From positions 368,246-432,245 of the forward strand of contig NMRB01000313.1 of the NCBI GenBank assembly GCA_002633025.1: a DNA stretch of 64,000 nucleotides, read 5' to 3'. Shown here in pieces: positions 11,467 to 23,439 of this stretch (its first letter is position 1; each line of letters starts with the position of its first letter). This DNA comes from Notospermus geniculatus. Lineage: Eukaryota; Nemertea; Pilidiophora; Heteronemertea; Lineidae. The notes beneath the pieces are model-generated. The model made no database searches. It saw only the letters and a list, made by a program, of their open reading frames with translations, and was not told the origin of the DNA. Both the position numbers and the translations under genes were made by a program.

Positions 11467-12000
11467 ATGTTGGACCCAAGGGCAATAACAAACACTGAAT
11501 GTACAGTGAATGTACACCATTGATATACAGCACATTTTAAAACAGGTAAAACATAAAAACTCGCCGTGAAAATGTCTCGCATTCAACATCAGTTAGTTTT
11601 ATTTCATTAATATGCAGTGACCCTTGGCTTACTTTTGCAAAATAGTAATTCAGAAAAGTAAAAACACACTTTTATTGTTGACTCAACCTTGGGTCCAGGT
11701 ATATGAGACATCATTTTTTACACTGTTGTGTAGGCGCTCTCATACCTGCCATGGCTGGAGCCGAGGTTTGGCCCAGAAAAGGCATAATAAAGGGTTTTTT
11801 TTCGTTTTATCTTGTCTGACATATCCGCAAAAAAATTTTAGCCTGGGCTCACTGCAGCATTACTGAGGAGGTGTTCAATTCATTCGAGAACTTTTCATGA
11901 GAGTTTTGTGTTTTGCAGGTTTTAAAACATGCTGTATATCAATGGTGTACATTCATTGTAGATTCAGTGTTTGTTATTGCCCTTTCATCCAACATGACCA
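11467..12000. mobile_element. Fold-back MITE downstream of BHMT-like exon 4
   Basis: About 80 bp at 11467-11545 recur as the reverse complement at 11915-11998 (core TACACCATTGATATACAGCA). The interior is unrelated. The element sits where intron 4 of the BHMT-like gene would be. Confidence 0.7.
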
Positions 12001-13294
12001 ATAGGGGTGGGCATTAATAGCCAATCATCATACACAGAATACTTGAGAGGGCCTCAATATTATGTGCATTGAAGACGGCAAAGACCCCCGTATTTTAATC
12101 CGTCTGCAGTATTAATACTGCGGACTTATGATCATCTCGTCAATCAGGCCTTACGTGTTGTCACCTGTCGTCGCAGATGAGACGCAACCGCAGTCATGTC
12201 AATCCATATTGGCGACGATTTTTTTCCCGCTGGTCGCGGCTCAGACAGAAAGTGCATTTGTGCGAGAAAAAAGTGTTCACATCGAGTCAAATTATGTAAG
12301 CTCCACGATGTAAGGCACCAACGCGATCTCACTTTCTCGCACAAATGGATGCTGCCCCCCCCAAAAAAACCCCGCAAAAGCATCCTTCCACTATCCAGAG
12401 TTCAAAAGTGCTAAAAGAAGACACCAAGATCCCAATCCAGTCCACTGATTAGAGCTTTTAGTCTCTATTTTGTAAAACAAAGTCGAGGCACTAATCATGC
12501 TGAATTCCGATTCCCCAGCAGGCTGGTTGTATGTAATGGGGATCCTAGCTTTGATAGAGGGGAGAACACCGAAACCCGGTCCTGTACAGTGGACGCCTTT
12601 TGTGTGGAAATTGATCAGGACCGGGAAGTCAGTTTCGTTTCAATAGTTTTAACCACTAGTGACACATATCGAGGCAGTGAGTTAGGGTCCCCATTAAAGA
12701 CATCTGACGTTCCTTCACAAAAATGACTGTGGTCCTAAAGCTACTGGGGTGAATTGATGTATCTTTTTGTAATAGAAAGATTCTATCTCCATTCATAGCG
12801 TATTTTGGGACTGAAGGTGGGGAAGTTTGTTGTGGGGTTTTTTTTTGGGGGGGGGCACCTGAATTTTGTACTTAGTTAAATAGGTAAGAGTCGTTTTTAG
12901 CTCAGCTGATCAAAGGTTAGCGGAGCTATTCATGTGTGTACTGAGTGCCGTCCGTCTGTATGCGTGTATGTGTCTGTAGTCTGTAAACTGGCATGTTTCG
13001 CAACCGCACGGCCAAGGGTCATGAAAGTTGGTGGAGTGTTAGGCCCTAGGGAGGGCTCGAAACAGAACCAAAAATTTCCTACATTCTGCTCTCCAGGGGG
13101 CATATTCCATAAAATGAAAAATCCCAATTGCGGGTCGAGAGAAAATAAATCAAACTGTAATTGACATGTTGTGTTGCTTATTTTTTTCCTCACCTACTGT
13201 AGGGCTCAATTGTTCGAAATTTTTCCACCAGGGGGCGTAATCTGCAGAAATTAAAAACATGGGTTTTTGAATTCCCCCTCAACACCTGCTCAAT
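12001..13294. other. Unassigned interval with low-complexity tracts
   Basis: No exon of the BHMT-like gene could be found here. There is a T/G homopolymer run at about 12839-12856 and a block from about 12898 opening TTAGCTCAGCTGATCAAAGG that has the look of a dispersed repeat, though no second copy is in the window. Confidence 0.4.
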
Positions 13295-13796
13295 GGTTGC
13301 ATTCGAGTTGCTCACACAAGTCAACCTGAGTAAACTTTTGCGCATGCGCACCCTCAGGTTCAACTCGAATGAGGAAGTGACTCCACCACGAGAGGGCGCT
13401 GAGTGATCATGGTGAACCGGCGAGAGAAAGCGGTCGTCTGCTTGTTCAATCATGCGTCGGACAGGTTATTGCAGCTACTCTATCGAGTGTGTGGCGAACC
13501 AAACCGTTAGTCAGTCAACTTCGCAGTGTTGGTCGGTACTTACTCTCACGTATAAACGTCTCCGTCGACTTATTGCACCTAATATAATTTTTAAGGATTT
13601 CTCGCTCGATAGTGCTATGCGACCATCGCATGTCTCACTCTCGCGACTGCACGCCGCCATGTTTAACACCGCTGAACCTACCCCCTCGGTGATGTTGACC
13701 CAGGTCTACTCGGGTATGACGTCATGGACGATTTGCTCATCTCGAATGAAAATGTGTCAACACGGGTTGAGTCGAGTGAGCAACTCGAATGCACCC
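13295..13796. mobile_element. MITE with TGCATTCGAGTTGCTCAC ends
   Basis: TTGCATTCGAGTTGCTCAC at the left and GTGAGCAACTCGAATGCA at the right form terminal inverted repeats about 500 bp apart. The 122-codon frame inside (13452-13820) reads through the right end and looks non-coding. Confidence 0.7.
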
Positions 13797-14119
13797 AATG
13801 AAAGCCAGCTGTGGATTTGATGACGTCACAGTTCTTCGTGTAGATTTGTGCTTCTTCCAGGGGAATTGAGAGAACAGCCTATTCGCCGCTTATCACATAT
13901 CATGCATGTGCAGAGGGGGCCAACCGCTCATCTGTGTACGGTGCTAAATCTTTATTTTCATGGTTTGGACTTTACAATTTAGGCCTAGGCCAATTTAATC
14001 AGGTAGGTGCAACTTTATGCAGTTGAGAATGAGTGAATCTCATGATCTGAAACAGAAAAAGACTGAATAAGAACAAACACACTAGCCACTGCTTAGCTAG
14101 CTAGGCGTAGGGCCTAGGC

Positions 14120-14552
14120 CAGTCAGGAACTTTTGCCGCATCGGGAGGTCACCTCCCAATCGAAAAAACTCCCAGTCGGGAGGTAATAACCGAATTGAGT
14201 TTTCGTACACCTCCCAATTGGGATTTCAATGTTCTCTTCCCTTCCCAACTTTCATCAAATGTTGGGGAAAATCAACGTCAACTCGGCCAGAAAATTTACT
14301 TCAATCAGAAATTTTGTTCACACAAACCTTGATCTTTGTTTCACGTTTTCCACTGGTTACGACCATGCGCAAATGCGCGATGTGATGCGCAAATCAATTC
14401 TTAGATTTTGAACTGCCTGATCGAGACATTCCTCCTGTTCAAGCAACAAAAAATTACAACATAATATCCCGTTTCGGACACAACCTCCCAGTCGGGAGAT
14501 GCAAAATCCCAATCGGGAGGTGATCTCCCGATGCGGCAAAAGTTCCTGACTG
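14120..14552. mobile_element. Fold-back MITE with CAGTCAGGAACTTTTGCCGC ends
   Basis: Both ends read AGTCAGGAACTTTTGCCGCA into the element. The sub-terminal regions repeat GGGAGGT and ACCTCCC words many times (TCGGGAGGTCACCTCCCAAT and similar), giving further stem potential. No transposase is present. Confidence 0.8.
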
Positions 14553-14638
14553 TAGGCCTAGACCTTCCGAGCGGGTACCACCAACCAGCGCAACTGACTA
14601 CACCACACTCCAGGCCTAAAGCCTACAAGGTGTAGGCC

Positions 14639-15300
14639 TACAGTAGAGACCAAACGCCTGATCAGGCCATATGGCTTCATCAGGCAACCTCTTCTGATGA
14701 GGCTATATCGGTAGCTTGATGAGGCAACCATCTCAAGAATCAGAAAGAAACAAAGAAGAAACAAAGTGGCCGCAAGCGAAACAAAAAGATAACCATTTTG
14801 GTGTTTGTACTTGACTACAAGAGGCATTTTTGTCCGAGGAGGAAGCGATTGACACAGTGGATTTTATGCAGATCGGCAGCCTTCCCAACAATTTCACTTC
14901 GTACAGCCGATTGGAAGCTAAAACCCTGAAAAACTTGCTACCGAACGATGGAGTATACAAATTAAAATAGCCTCGACGGAATCATAAAAGACTTACTTTG
15001 AGGTAGGAGTTATAAATCCACCAGTTTTGTCGGCGTTTCAGAAACGTCCGCCATTTTTACTCGGTGAGGTGTGAGATAAGACTCGGAGAGGGTTGCTGCC
15101 GGAACGAAATACTCGGAAAGGCGGATGCCGATTCTCCACGGTGTGGTTGCTTTTAAATAGTGGATCACATGCTTTAGACTGAAAATCTTGAAGAAAAAAA
15201 CATACAAGAAAAAACAACAGGAAATTATCCACATCGCTTCATCAGGCTACCTTGCCTGATCAGGAGATGGCCTGATCAAGCGTTTGGTCTCTACTGTGTA
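14639..15300. mobile_element. DNA element with CAGTAGAGACCAAACGC ends
   Basis: Terminal inverted repeats CAGTAGAGACCAAACGCCTG are each bordered by TA, fitting a Tc1/mariner-like insertion. Sub-terminal GCCTGATCAGG-type words recur. The interior has an open frame of about 45 codons around 14830-14970 (plus strand, beginning LSEEEAIDTVDFMQ) with no family match. It could be captured host sequence or chance. Confidence 0.7.
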
Positions 15301-15659
15301 GGCGGCTTAACTGCAGAATAGTCGGGACAGTAAAAAAGAGTCCGTCGCGTAAACACACAATCCGGAAAATGAGTAATTCGGTCCACGAAATACCGCCGTA
15401 TCCGTCGGGTCGTCGGGTGATGTGTTGAACCTAAAAATGTCACATTGATCGGGTTGTCGGTTGTTGGAAAAAATGTCATATTCATGGGGTTGTCGTTGGG
15501 TGGTTTTAAAGGGGGATTCGTCCAATTGTAAAGTGTCGTGCGTCGGGTTGTCGGAGGATCTCTCATTGATGCACGATGGTTATGTTGTCGGGTCCTCCTT
15601 GTTTTCTTTCGGTTTGCCGAAGTATCCACATGTCCGGATTACTAAAGCTAGGGATGTCG

Positions 15660-16140
15660 GTTGGTCGATTGCCGTGGCTGTATATTATGGAACTGTTTAT
15701 TATGGAATATTATATACGCCTAATATATTTCTATATTATTGTGTATTATTATGTACATTTATATTACTGTATATTATTATCTATGATTATTATGTATTAT
15801 TATACGTGTATATTATTATTTATCATATATATATTATATATTATTATATAGTATTAAAAATATGAAATAGAAATCGGGTTTCTAAGGTGAAAGACATTGC
15901 TTCCTACCAGGATCGAACCCTAATATATATTTATGTATTATATATATATATATTATATATTATTATTATTATATGTTTATCATTTAATATATATTAAATT
16001 ATAATATATTTATTTGACGTTATATTTTTCATATATTGCAATATATTACTCATATACTACATATTATGTGGTAGGAAGCAATGTCTTTCACGTTAGGAAA
16101 TATATTTTTATTTCATATTCTATATATATTATCTACAGAT
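15660..16140. repeat. AT-rich microsatellite enclosed by an inverted repeat
   Basis: Long runs of TAT, ATT and TA units fill 15670-16140. Two segments of about 30 bp, around 15875-15905 and 16070-16100, are reverse complements (core GTGAAAGACATTGCTTCCTA), so the AT-rich tract forms the loop of a hairpin element. Open frames of up to 134 codons here are artefacts of low complexity. Confidence 0.75.
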
Positions 16141-16592
16141 TACATGTCTGTGATGAAAATATGATATTGCCATCTGCCTTACTTATTTATAGAACAATAT
16201 CAGCTTCTACGCTGTCGGTAACGCGCATATAGAAGTATTTACTGGGTATTTTGGGTCACTACTTCACTTTCTCCCCAAAACAGTTATCCTGCACCCTTGC
16301 AGTAATACGGGATACATCACTGGGCGAAAACCACTTGGTGTGTGTGGCGTGTGTGTATATTTATTTCATCCAACAGTGAAGATATACATACATATATACA
16401 TTGAGGTATGAGATAATAGGCTACATGTGTCATACAACTTATACGATGGACATGTAATGATGACACTGGAAAGTTTGCATTGAATGACAAGAACACCTGC
16501 TACAGAGGAAGCAAACACGTCTCTCCAATTGTGCTCCAAGCGTAACTTGGTCAACAAACATCGTCTTTGTTGTTATTTTAATGGCGCAACAT

Positions 16593-17430
16593 TCATTCCG
16601 TTGGAATATCCCACTTGTGGACATCATACTCGCTGGCAATACCACCACAAAGCTCCAAGAAAGGATCACATTTTCCTGCTTTCACTCTAACGCGCCACAT
16701 GTGCGTGCCCAAATACGAGTCCAAAAATGTCTTTCGGATTCCGTACGTTGGTAAACTTCTTTTTGCGTGGAACCACGATCCTTCATTTGTATTAGTACAA
16801 GCACCAGTGTCTGGGTCCACAAAGTTCAACTTATGATTAACAGTTAGATGATGAAAATCGCGTTCGTTCAATGAAAAGGTACGCTTTCCAGCAGTCACTC
16901 ATAATTGTTGTTCCGGGTTTAATCCACGCTTCGATAATTGGTATCAACGTGGCTGCATCCCTCTTTTCTACTTTTACCACAAACAGATTTGCTCGGTTGC
17001 CCCTTTCGATCCCACCGAACACCCAATGTCCGTCGACTGCGTGCCCTCTATGGTATTTCCGTTTACCAAACAAACTTTCATCCAGCTCTACGGTCGCTCC
17101 GACTCCCCCAATCTTACAACAGTTCTTCATTGTCACCTCCGTTACCAGTTCCCGGTAAAAATTACACGACCAGTCGGTAGTTGTGTGGCTAGCAAGGCCC
17201 AGCTCGTGAGTCATAGTTGCTTGCGACCAATCGTGCGCAAATGCATAGTTCAAACGTAAAATTTCTGCAATCGTAAGGTTGGACTTCTGGAACCAACTGC
17301 CTCTTCTGATAGACCGTGTTCTGTGATGTTTCTTCTTGTTTATTCTCCTTTGACAGGACCATTCACCCAACCGTCGGAGCATTTGGCCTTCCGAAGCGTC
17401 ATTTCGTTACTGCACACGCCACAGATGGGC
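16593..17430 (-). pseudogene. Merlin/ISXO2-type transposase, frameshifted
   Basis: On the minus strand the reading begins with a partial zinc ribbon near 17430-17360 (CGVCSNEMTLRKAKCSDG in one frame). It then shifts frame to RRGSWFQKSNLTIAEI and a DDE domain with ELDESLFGKRKYHRG (about 17090), IMSDCWKAY (about 16900) and, after a second frameshift near 16875, NTNEGSW (about 16785). These are the three catalytic blocks of the ISXO2-like domain shared by IS1016 and eukaryotic Merlin transposons. Two frameshifts make the copy inactive. I did not find convincing terminal repeats. Residues after the last block (LPTYGIRKTFLDSYLGTHMW) also fit the family. Confidence 0.85.
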
Positions 17431-18129
17431 GGGCCTTGTCCCAATAGGCCGTGTTCCAGGCACTACATTATAGTGTTTTTCCTTGACGACAGTATCTGTT
17501 CATTGAGATGTTGATATGTGATGAACGTTCCCCTTTCATGTCGTCTGTAGCTTGGCAACCAAACATCATCTTCAGCATCGAGGAACCGTTTAAACCCTCT
17601 CTTATCACCCAAAGAACTTGCTTGACAGGTGGGCATTTTTAGTCATTATGTGTTTTCCTCGTGGTACACCTAAACATATATGTATGTGTGTGGTTTTGGG
17701 GTGACGTAATGGAATTAAGGTGGTGACATGCCAGTTTCTTTGTTATTTCAACAGTCTACAGCTTAGAGGTGATCGTGTGCAGGGCAAGCCAGTGTAATAG
17801 AATGGAATGTCCCCCGATATGTGATCTCCACCTACATTTAAGGATTAAGCAGCGCCATTCACTTGGACTGTAGTCGTACACACATAAAGACCGTTAATCC
17901 TGTCACAAATAATGCCGTGGGACATAAAAAAAGCGCGGGCGTAAAGATTGTATTACATTAAGTATATAAATCAACCGGATGAAACTGCCATACTATATAT
18001 TTCATGATAATTTAAAAACACCCTCTTGTCAAGTTGCAGCTTATTCCGTCACATTGAAAGTGAAGACAGTCCTGCAACAGTCGAATTTTACAACGCATGG
18101 ATATGGGTCGGGTCGACATGGAGATTTTC
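17431..18129. other. Unassigned interval
   Basis: No gene or repeat is recognised between the Merlin remnant and the next MITE. Confidence 0.4.
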
Positions 18130-18266
18130 TAAGGCTGGGTTTACATCGAGGCACACGCGACACTAACACGCAGGCGAAGAAAGGTTTCATGGGGATGAAT
18201 CCTTTGTGGAGCCATTGTTCGCCCGCGTGTTCGTGTCGCGTGTGCCTCGATGTAAACTCAGCCTAA
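18130..18266. mobile_element. 137-bp palindromic MITE
   Basis: The ends TAAGGCTGGGTTTACATCGA and TCGATGTAAACTCAGCCTAA are inverted repeats whose similarity continues through GGCACACGCGACAC. The whole unit can fold into one stem. TAA/TTA at the borders resembles the style of the elements at 1062-2205, but the sequences differ. Confidence 0.8.
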
Positions 18267-19056
18267 GATCGACGACCACACGCAACATTGATAGAGTCTC
18301 CCGATGCACTGTACCTTTTCCAATGCGCCCTCGCCGCCGTGTCCCTACGCTACCAACAGCCGTGTATTCGATTGCCCCCTATAACTATGATGCACTATTC
18401 AATAGGACTTCCAGCCAAAAGTCAGATGACCAAAAATAACACAATTGCGGTTTTAATTGTTAATCGGTTGTAAGGCATTTTTTGTCCGAAACTTACAACA
18501 TTTCAATGCATTATCAACAGTCCACAAACGAACGAAAGAAAGAGAAACCACCAAAATTGACACCCAAAATGCTGATAAACATACAAACCATGCATCCTAG
18601 TGGAACGAAATTCGGACATTTTTCCAAGAATCACATTATGAACAAACTAGTCCCCGTTCTGTTCCTTCTTTCACGTCATACATCTCCTGTTGAAATGGTG
18701 AGGAATGTGTCACATGCACATTATGAAAACAGGTTACACAGGTTACACCCACCTGTACGCGTATATAGATGGAGAGGAGCCCCTTCACGTTCCCATTACT
18801 GGTGAAACACCGCCAGGAAACGATTCACGATTATTTCCCCTGCGAATTGGCCATCAGTAATACCAGGTAGGGGCGCACCTAGGCTTTTAATTCGTACTTA
18901 TTTTCGACACTTGTATCATAAGTGCACCTTCATTCCATTCAGTTTTGAAACTTTGCTCCAACAATGTATTCCATGTCATCATACTGACAACCGGGAGAAT
19001 GCACAGAAAATGTTGTTGTCCATCAATAACACTCACTTACATTCATTTTTTAAAGG
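18267..19056. other. Unassigned interval upstream of the DUF3987-like gene
   Basis: No clear gene. A word at 18540-18580 (AAATTGACACCCAAAATGCT) resembles the left end of the MITE at 3384. A TTTTTTAAAG tract just before 19056 could be a splice acceptor, leaving open an upstream exon of the next gene. Confidence 0.35.
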
Positions 19057-21055
19057 ATGTCGATGTCAAAGATGCCCTATTTTAATCCAGAGGAGATTAA
19101 AAGTACCTACAAAGCTGCGTTCCGACGAAAGGTGGAGTGGTCGAATGTGTTCAGCAAGGACATAGACGACTGGCTAACGACGTACGAAAAAGGAACCAAC
19201 TGTTCCAAAGCGCTCGTTATCAACACGCTGTTGGCCTTAACAGCTTGTCTGTGCGGGCCTAAAAGTACCGTACAATCCCAGGACGGATCCTTTTCAGCCA
19301 CCCTGAATCTATATATCATGTCTGTCTGTGACGTAGGAGGTGGGAAAACCCACGTGTACAACAAGGTCGTTCAACCAGTATTGGACGACATCGAAGAAAG
19401 GATGAACTTTAATGTGCATCTCCAAAATTACACGTCTGCCGGGATGCAGGTCCATCAGGAACGCACTAAAGGGTACGGATTAATAACGTCGGACGAAGGG
19501 GCCAAAATCCTCTCTTCCCTGCGAGCGAAAGAAATCAAAGGAGAGGGTGAACGCGCCTTATACAACAAAATGTGGGGTGGAAAGGGCGACGCGACCAATC
19601 TAGCGTCTGGTGGACGAAGTTTCAAGAAAACGTCCATGTCGATCCATATACCCATTCAACCCGGGCCTCTCCTATCGGAACTCGCTGCCATGACTGGGTA
19701 TACTGATGGCTTGCTGGAGCGCTTTCTGATAGCGGCAGTAAAACCTACTCTCCATAGGTCCGCCGTACTAAAAGCCAATTTCAAGAAGCTGAAGAACAGT
19801 GGTGTGCGTGATTTTGTCACAACCTTCCGCATAATTATGGATAAACACAAGGACGGTGTCGCCTACCAACTGAGTGAACAGGCTCAGGAGATGTTCGATG
19901 AAATATCAGAGGAATACGTCAAACTGATCAATCAATTGTACCGATCTGATACTGGTAAGTACAGGACGCCAGTCGGCGCACATGGTTACGTGCATTTTTA
20001 ACTTCACCACATAAAACGCAACAGTATCATGTCGTGCTAGTGATACGACATTATATTTCCAGGTACCAAAAGATTCACATGCAGTGTGATGATAGAAATG
20101 TATTTGACGGCACTTCCCGATTGTTTGCAATGTTTGAATTGAAGTCTGAGGGAAGCTGTTGCACTTACTACATTGAACCTTCAAATATTTTTTAGGCTGT
20201 CCACCGTATTTGAAAAGGAGATTCAGTCCACTTGGAAAAAGTCCGGACACTGCGGTCGCGTTTAATCAGGGCAATCTGTACCCGCCCAGGACCACTGACG
20301 ACCACCACCGACGTGCAGAAGGTGGTCCATGGATCATTGATTGTACACCTGAAAGGTACGCTGCATTTTAATTTGAATTGATTGAAGCACACATGCACAG
20401 TCCAACGCCACAGGAATGTACCTACCAGGATACGATAAACAGGAAATCCGCTGTAAATTGTTTTGGTGTGGCCATTCTTCTGTGCGGTTCCCTATATTCG
20501 GAACACACTGGAAAGCGGACTCACTGTTTCTCTGTGTGTCGGTCATTGTCAAGTCGCCGCTTATTCCGTTAATCTATTGTAATGTCACACTGACACACGG
20601 GCCTCACCTAAAAACGTTACACCGTCCGTGACTGTGAAGTACCGTACTTTTACACATTTTGCATTGTAGGCCTACATGTGTTAATTTGTATACTTGCAGA
20701 TGAACTTCAAAAAATTGTGGCTGATGGTTTTTGCCAAACAATGACAACGCAGGATAGGTGGAAAACGACAGTCATTTTCAAGCGTTGGCCGGGGGCCATA
20801 GACCCCAAAAATCGATTTCTTAAAGAGGCTTCTGTGTCACCTGACTCGTATGCAGTGAACTTCAATGACGTGTCGAAAATGAACGACCGCCTTACAGCAA
20901 TCTGTATGGAGCATCATCCCGATGCCGAAATGTTGGACAATATCTTGACCCCCCCCCGTCCCAGCCGTCTGCACCCTCGCAATCGCCCACAGCCTCACCC
21001 GCCGGGCTTGTGGATGGGGATTCATCAACTGACGGAGAAGCTGATGAAGTGTAAT
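19057..21055 (+). CDS. P-loop protein with DUF3987-like domain, at least two exons
   Basis: Exon 1 (19057-19954) codes for 299 residues and ends ACTG before GTAAGT. A compatible acceptor (TATACTTGCAG) puts the next exon at 20700, in phase. Exon 1 has a hydrophobic strand plus Walker-A-like DVGGGKTHV (about residues 92-100), a SAGMQ helix start, SDEG (145-148) as a likely acidic metal-binding strand, and IPIQPGPLLSEL followed by GYTDGLLERFLIAA (214-227). This order matches DUF3987, a nucleotide-binding domain usually found beside primases in phages and bacteria; its biochemical role is unsettled. Exon 2 reaches 21055 in one frame, but a C-tract at 20949-20956 seems to hide a frameshift: another frame gives a Ser/Pro-rich, acidic tail ending ADEV at a stop. 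An alternative exon at 20196-20355 joins exon 1 in phase but not exon 2. It may be a host gene or cargo of an unknown element. Confidence 0.7.
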
Positions 21056-21361
21056 ATATATGTTTATTTCGTACAAATTATGTACAGCCAATGGTGTGCT
21101 GAAAGTGCAGAAATAGTGTGATGAAGGTGCAAGTAAAGTACAATCTAGGGGCCATATTTTCAATGCTGCTCCAACGCCAAAACGCACTCCAGTCCAGCAC
21201 CTGCATGCTTATCGGCATGCAAGTGCTGGACCAAGATGCACCCCAGCGCCAAAACAGCCCCAAAAACATGGGCCCAGGTGTCTGTCACATACACAGGTCT
21301 AAGGCAGACCAAAATAATACCCAAGTGACAACCGATTCACCTTAAATATTCTCATTAAGAC
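21056..21361. other. Unassigned interval with a small inverted repeat
   Basis: The words TCCAGCACCTGCATGC at 21192 and GCATGCAAGTGCTGGA at 21216 form a short hairpin. Nothing else is recognised before the end of the retrotransposon. Confidence 0.4.
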
Positions 21362-22470
21362 CTAGTCAGTACATAAAACATTAATAATCTCATTGATTTC
21401 CTCTCTTGTTAGTATCTCTATCCAGTTCTCCCCATCTCTCAGTTTCATTAATTCTATAATCTGAGCAGCAACTCTGTTTTGGCCAAATCTGTCATTAACC
21501 GTGTCTATAGTCGAGAGCATTGTGTTCTTATCTGGTAACTGGTACCTGTGCCATCTGTATTTGGTAAGTAGTACCTTGTTTACACTATTTCCTATAGGGG
21601 AACGGGATCCACTGGAAATGAGTCTGGAGCAGATCCTGACATAGATGTTTTCTGACTCTAGCAGTGAGAAAATAAATTTCACAAGCCGTTTCTCAATTTG
21701 TGGCTCAATACTCAGATCATCAATTAGATATGGAAGTAATGCACTGTGGGTTCTATAAGGTAATGATAGGACTTGACGAATGCACTTTCGCCACGCAATA
21801 TATAATTCCTCCATACCACGGTGAGATAAATCTAGCAGTTGATATCCGTATAGTGACATGCAAAAACTTTTGAAAAGCTTGTACCTAGTATCAAAATTGG
21901 CAAATCTGAATTGGGCCAATAAAAGGTTTGTTCTTCTGTATAAATCATTGACCAGACGTTGCAGTCTTTTTGATCGAACATTAGTACCAAGTAATATTCC
22001 AAGATGGAGTTCTTCATTTGATTGATGTATCTCATTACCGTCAAAAAAGAGGCGTATCGCTGTGTCATCCGAATTAAATGCCAGTAACCTACTCTTTAAT
22101 GCATTAAAGGAAATTTTATATTCAATGGAATATTCTCTTGCTATACCGAGCATCTTCCTCAGGCCCCAAAGCGATGGCGCTAATATTACGATGTCATCCG
22201 CATAGGCGAAAGCACCACAAAATAGATTACCAATGTGGCATCCCACACCCGATTTCCCTAATCTCAAAAGAAGTTCATCAATATATATTCCAAAAAGTAC
22301 TGGTGAAAGAACCCCTCCTTGTTTTACTCCATTACTGACATTGAATTCGGGTGACACAGCGTCGCCCCATTGCACTCGCATACATTGATTGGTATATACA
22401 ATTGCTAAAAACCTGCATATCAAAGGACACAGACCTTTTTTAAGAAGTAATTTGAACAGTTTTAATATTT
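21362..22470 (-). pseudogene. Non-LTR retrotransposon reverse transcriptase, 5'-truncated
   Basis: The minus-strand frame has the reverse transcriptase core: NGVKQGGVLSPVLFGIYIDE, then FAYADDIVILAPS with the catalytic Asp pair at about 22200, and KISFNALKSRLLAF. The downstream thumb and C-terminal region is over 200 residues and ends with a stop at 21362. Homology starts at about 22470 with KLFKLLLKKGLCPL; the fingers part (usual KAFD motif) is missing, so the copy is dead. The order of motifs fits CR1/L2-like LINEs, but the clade needs a tree. It belongs with the endonuclease and ORF1 pieces upstream on the same strand. Confidence 0.85.
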
Positions 22471-22974
22471 TCCGCGAAATACGGGTAGGCCTACATCAGG
22501 GCACCGGGCCAAATTCATTTCGATCGCTGATTGGCCACCCAGAGGACCTGAAACGTGTTGTGCGTGGCGTCACAGTTGATCCGAGATGAGATGACGTCAG
22601 CGAAAACCCCGCTGCGGCGAGTGACGCCGCAGCGTCATGCTCGACGTCGTGGTGACGCTGCGTTCTTAGGCCCGACGTCACTGGGTTGTTGGCGTCATGG
22701 GCAAAGGTAAATGCGTTAGGACAACAGACTTCATCTAATTAAACAGTTCATTGTTGGCGGATGACCCCCAAAATCAATAGGTTTCCGTGTAACATGCATA
22801 TCCACAACTCCTGAAAGTTTCGTCGCGATACGTGGCGTATTTTTTGAGTTATAGTGATGAAACCACAGATTGGACGGAGAGAGAGAGAGATCGAGAGAGA
22901 GAGATCGAGAGAGAGAGAGAAATCCAGTGAAACCAATGAAGACCGCCACCTTGTGAGGTGGTGGCGGTCTTAAT
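22471..22974. other. Foreign sequence and microsatellite between LINE pieces
   Basis: This interval replaces the endonuclease-to-reverse-transcriptase linker of the LINE. It holds a GC-rich segment with a CGCTGCGGCG hairpin (about 22610), a GA/GATC microsatellite (22877-22922) and a hairpin with AAGACCGCCAC arms at 22937-22969. Confidence 0.6.
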
Positions 22975-23391
22975 TACATCCCCAGGGTTGTTCTCTGCGG
23001 CTAAAATTGCTGAAATTTCTTGCAGTGCACTATTAAAATCTCTCAAGTTTTCTATACCACCAAATTCATTCTGAATTTTGACGGCACATACTCTCTTCGA
23101 GTCCCAATCAACGGGAGTTACAACACCATCAAAGTCTGCACTCCAAATGATCGCAACACCGCCATGCGGTCTACCTAAAAGCAGGGAATCACCCTCCATA
23201 CCAGATTTACCGTGGACATGCACATTTCTGTTATTACCAGGCTGACCCAAGATTCTATTAAGATGATCTTCAAATTGCCAGTGTTCCTGAACCAACACAA
23301 AATCGGAATCGCGAATCAGTTCCGCTATATAGTCCGTTCTGCCCGAACCTAATCCATTGCTGTTGTAAGTAGTAATGTTGAACAAGTTCAT
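22975..23391 (-). pseudogene. LINE endonuclease (EEP family) fragment, start of ORF2
   Basis: The frame from the ATG at 23391 (MNLFNITTYNSNGLGSG) continues FVLVQEHW and GGVAIIWSADF, the N-terminal blocks of the apurinic-type endonuclease that nicks target DNA for LINE insertion. The Glu of QEHW is the expected metal-binding residue. The frame leaves recognisable homology near 22975, before the DFN and SDH motifs are complete. It starts about 45 bp after the end of the ORF1 C-terminal piece, a normal LINE arrangement. Confidence 0.75.
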
Positions 23392-23439
23392 AACAGCAAT
23401 AATCAGAAAATAGGCTTGACATGCCAACATGATAACTAG

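Noticed and set aside
11016-11582. 188-codon minus-strand frame
   Set aside because: It overlaps exon 4 of the BHMT-like gene on the other strand and a MITE arm.
15461-15865. 134-codon open frame
   Set aside because: Most of it is translated AT microsatellite.
20196-20355. Alternative exon of the DUF3987-like gene
   Set aside because: It joins the first exon in phase but its donor leaves a phase that brings a stop in the next exon; residues do not resemble the family. Kept only as an alternative.
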